Shown here in pieces: positions 60,647-64,000 of a stretch of 64,000 nucleotides of DNA (the stretch's first letter is position 1; the number at the start of each line of letters is the position of its first letter). The position numbers were made by a program, and so were the translations under genes. Under the pieces are notes generated by a model. The model was not told the origin of the DNA. It saw only the letters and a list, made by a program, of their open reading frames with translations, and did no database searches. This DNA comes from Mauremys mutica (taxonomy: Eukaryota > Chordata > Testudines > Geoemydidae). Location: NCBI RefSeq assembly GCF_020497125.1, contig NC_059082.1, forward strand, positions 32,138,965 to 32,202,964. Reading direction: 5' to 3'.

Positions 60647-61771
60647 GAACAAGAACAGTTATGAGCACAAGGCATTTTTATCAAATCATCACTATCTCTC
60701 TAAAACTTTTACTGCATCAAAAATCTCTCCCTAGTAACACTCAAATAACTCTACTGTACCTCCTCTGGGGAGAGGAAAGGAATGCATTCAAGGAACGCCA
60801 ACATACACCTTTCCATTCAGACATGGCAGCTGCCGTCAACCAATTGTAAAAGAATTCCTAGAACACCACTCTGGATCACATCAACAGGACTACACCATTG
60901 CAGTGGGGGTATTTAGAGATAACCCTGCCTGACTGAATCATGAATATATTAGCATATCTTGGTTGGCTGCAGATGAGGATTTTAAGCTTTGCGCAGGGGA
61001 ACATTTACAGTGTGTAGCATCTTATGAGAACAATGCAGACTAAAGGATGAAGGATAGAAATGAAAAGATGTGACAGGAACCACAGTAACTTAGTCCAAAT
61101 TTCTGACAAGGAAACTGAATATTCAGCGTCTGGGGCTTATCTTAAAAAAATACATTATTTTTATACTCTGCATGTTCTGTACAATACTATGCCATATACA
61201 AGATGACAAAAACAATATCTACGTATTCCATTACCCCCTTGTTGCAGGTGTGCAAGGATCCGCTGTTACCGGAAGTATCAGGAAAACAAATTACCAGTTA
61301 TAAAAACTGCATTTAAAGTAAGTGGCTTTATGAAACCAACTCGCTTCCTGGAATCTTAAGACACCATTTTTGCACTTTTGTGCAAACTTAACTGAAACTG
61401 CAAACAGAAAAGTGTCATTCATAAAGGCTCTAAATGAGGCTTTATAATCTAGTTAAAAGGACACTACATTTAATTAAGTCAACACGTGTTGTCACTGATT
61501 TTTCTGAGAGTGGGTAAGGCCCATTGCTTAGAGAACATAAACCATTACTTCAAAATGACCCTGATGCATCCTCACAAGGTCCAATCTGCTCACACCTGCT
61601 ATTTTTAAACTTAATCTCTGCCTCAACATATTGCAGTGGGAAAAAATGTAAACATGCAAGGCAATTTGTCAGTGTATAAATACATTTTATTGTCACTTGT
61701 TAGTTCAATGTTCCACCCTTGTTGAGAACTTGTGTCTCAGATTCACTCTGATGCGAACAAACACTAACTCA
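60647..61771. other. Unique sequence
   Basis: No gene recognised between the hAT and the next MITE. Confidence 0.5.
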
Positions 61772-61948
61772 GGGCAGGTCTACACTTAAAACACTGCTAT
61801 TACGTTGATGGGAGAAGCCATCCCATTGACACAGCACTGTCTACACCAAGGGTTAGGTCAACATAACCGCTTCACTCAGGGGTATGCATTTTTCACATCC
61901 CTGAGGAAAGTACTCATACCGCCGTTTGTTTGTAATGTAGACCAGGCC
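61772..61948 (+). mobile_element. Harbinger-type MITE with TCA target duplication
   Basis: Left end GGGCAGGTCTACACTT and right end GTAGACCAGGCC are inverted repeats. TCA precedes (61769-61771) and follows (61949-61951), the 3-bp target duplication of PIF/Harbinger. 177 bp; contains the CACTCAGGGGTATGC-TTTTTCACATCCCTGAG hairpin typical of the family. Confidence 0.88.
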
Positions 61949-61952
61949 TCAG

Positions 61953-62026
61953 TGGGTGAAATACTGAACCTACTAAAGTCAGTGGCAAAACTCCTGCTGA
62001 CTTTAGTAGGTTCAGTATTTCACCCA
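61953..62026. repeat. Perfect 30-bp inverted repeat
   Basis: The arm 61953-61982 is the exact reverse complement of 61997-62026, with a 14-base spacer. It begins TGGGTGAAATACTGAACC. It resembles a class of amniote palindromic repeats with GGTGAAAT...ATTTCACC ends. It lies one base after the target duplication of the neighbouring MITE. Confidence 0.95.
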
Positions 62027-64000
62027 ATGAGATTGGTTATATTTTTCAACTGGAATTCACTATCCTCTGTTTATTCCTGCCTGAGGTTTTGGCTAGCACA
62101 GTGATAGGGATCTTTATAGTTTATCTATTGGACAGAGTCTGTACAGTCATTTAAGTGACATCCAGAAGCTCAGGTGTTTCACTTCCATGCAGGACTATGG
62201 AAAGTCCTGTATTCAGGAATGACCACTTAACATGGCTGCATGTTTCTAAATATTCCTCGTGACCACACTTTAAGGAAGGAGTAAGTAAAATTGCAGTTTC
62301 TATTTCTGTTTGAAACAAGAATTCGAATTAGTTGGCTCTGAAACCATTCCCATCATCTAATAGATCAAAGTGATCAACGTGTCTTACAAAAATTCTGCCA
62401 TAATGTCCAATCTTCCTATTTGTCACTATTATTAAATTGACCTCAGCCTACTCTATCCTAATTGGCTCACCAGACTATTTCCACCTGTCCTGGTCTTTGA
62501 CAAGATGCCTCCATTCAGTGTGATCCTGTTTTTTATGTTCCCAGCCCCTTCGTTAGCTAAATGGATAAATTGAAGGGCTTGAGGGTTTTTGTTGGTTTGA
62601 CTATCTGAACACCCTATTTTAAGAGCTTTTTATCCTCAGATCTGCTCTGTGGATCTCAAACAGCACTGCAGAATAACACACCACTAGATAACAGAGTTAT
62701 CCTTACTGTTCAGGGTTTGCAACCAAAGGCCATAATCCTGCAGTTATGTTCATGTATGCTTAAAGTTAACAACAGGGAATGGGGTCCTTAGATAAACAAA
62801 GCTAAGGCAAAACAAAGAAAAACAGTTCAGAAATGGGAGGATGCAGAGAGATGCAGAGAGGTTATCGTGGAAAAGGAAATTATATGAAGTATTCCTGAAA
62901 GAATTAGGTTGTAGGATAAAATAGGGTTATTTTCCATACATGTACTGATATAGTTTATACAGAAAACTAAACATATGATCAAACCTCGTATTTTTGGTTA
63001 ACGTAGATGAATACTTGCTTTTAGACCTGATTTGTATTTGTTAAACATGCATATTATTATGAATATTAGATAAGAGATCAAATGCCAATCAATCATCATG
63101 TAGGTTCGTTGTGTTTTGTATTGCCATAATGAACCAAGAGCCAAAATACACAGCATACTGAAAACACCATACAGCAGGTATTAAAGTTGGCATTTGCTAG
63201 TGACCACACAGTAGTATCTGAGATGAGTAGAGTTTCCCCATTCTGAGAATACAAGAGCTCCATGTAACTGTGTAATACGGGTTGGCATATGTTGACTTTA
63301 CCGGCTATTGTCCCTATAATTAACAAGCTAGCATTGATCCCGAAAGGTCTTGAAAATTATTTTAACCTAATAAAAATCCAGAGTTACACTAATGTGCTGG
63401 AACAATTCCACTGGTGACATTGCTGTGGATCAGTAAGATATACATGTTGAACCCTAGTCTAGAGGACAATTGCATTATATCCAATATACCGCTAGAGCCA
63501 ATGCTAAAGAACTAGAGGTATTGCATGCAAACCGTGTGCTAATGGGGATAAAGGCCATCAGATGAAGTGTAAAACAAAAAAGGTCCCAGCCTTATGTTTC
63601 CAATCTGATTGTTAAAAATCCTTTTTTGACAATTAAAAGGAAGTATAATCCAGTGTCCTCAAGCTCAGATATATATCCCCTGTGTCCTGGTCCATACCTT
63701 GTCTATCACAATATATTCACAGACTTGCTGTGTCTTGCTCTGATATTTACAGAAACATACTGCCTGAGAGGTTACGGTCAGCAGTCAGAAATCTTGTGTG
63801 CAGATTAGTCCATACTACATTTATATGATGCTCTTCTGGGAATAACATTATAAATATCACTCTGTCCTAGGGTGACTGGCCCCTGTAAATGAGGTAAGTC
63901 CAGTTCCCCTGGGCCAGAGCAGGTGCTCCCCTTTTGGACCAAATTAGGAAAGGTAGCTGCTGGGGTCTGTAAAGTTTCAGAGATCCAGTGGGTTGATGTC
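62027..64000. other. Mostly unique sequence to the window end
   Basis: No gene recognised. 62845-62868 has a small tandem duplication (GATGCAGAGA twice). From about 63868 to the end the sequence turns GC-rich (GGGTGACTGGCCCCTGTAAA onward) and may be the start of a repeat cut off by the window edge. Confidence 0.4.

Noticed and set aside
60025..60849. Long open frame of 274 codons on + and overlapping frames on both strands
   Set aside because: It lies across the GC-rich hAT (59701-60638), where stop codons are rare by composition. The predicted peptides are low-complexity Gly/Arg/Pro runs and the frame crosses the element's right end.
1..64000. CRISPR array, prokaryotic operon or plasmid features
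   Set aside because: No regularly spaced direct repeats and no prokaryotic gene density. Repeat content is that of a vertebrate.

Overview
This window reads as vertebrate nuclear DNA, most likely from a turtle (crocodilian or other sauropsid is the alternative). It is AT-rich overall, has no compact open reading frames, and is studded with repeat families typical of reptile genomes: CR1 LINEs, a tRNA-derived SINE with a CR1-like tail, Harbinger transposons with many short relatives, hAT elements, Tc1/mariner-type MITEs, LTRs, and palindromic insertions that look Penelope-like. Species assignment rests on repeat style recognised from memory, not on a database search. I can place no host protein-coding gene with confidence. 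The window is best read as intergenic or deep intronic sequence.

Layout. 0-10 kb is mostly unique sequence with small repeats and one unexplained 218-codon open frame (681-1344) bounded by splice-like signals. 10-12.6 kb holds palindromic and GC-rich inverted-terminal-repeat elements. 12.6-17.5 kb is a degraded two-gene Harbinger transposon (Myb/SANT-like gene on +, DDE transposase on -), itself broken by a 1.26-kb minus-strand LTR. 17.8-23 kb has palindromic repeats, a Penelope-like inverted insertion, a SINE and a CR1 3' end. 23-39.9 kb is mostly unique, AT-rich sequence with old SINE and LINE remnants, one GC-rich repeat (35.3-36.0 kb) and a few stretches that resemble conserved non-coding DNA. 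40.0-43.5 kb is a nearly full-length hAT transposon with terminal repeats and a broken transposase that carries a second hAT insertion. 46.9-49.8 kb is a 5'-truncated CR1 LINE carrying a third hAT-type insertion, followed directly by a Penelope-like 3' end. 51.4-52.7 kb is a Tc1/mariner-type MITE with a solo LTR abutting it. 53.8-54.0 kb is a perfect 64-bp-arm palindrome flanked by a perfect 12-bp target duplication. 54.2-55.0 kb is an old L2-like LINE. 56.8-62.0 kb is rich in short DNA transposons, including a 938-bp GC-rich hAT with a perfect 8-bp target duplication.

How the parts relate. The elements illustrate parasite and host layers rather than a pathway. The autonomous-type Harbinger shares terminal repeats with four short non-autonomous copies, and the SINE shares its tail with the CR1 that probably mobilised it. 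One hAT terminal repeat occurs at three sites, once inside another hAT. The nesting gives relative ages: the hAT at 39.98-43.51 kb predates its 171-bp passenger, the CR1 predates its hAT passenger, and the Harbinger predates its LTR.
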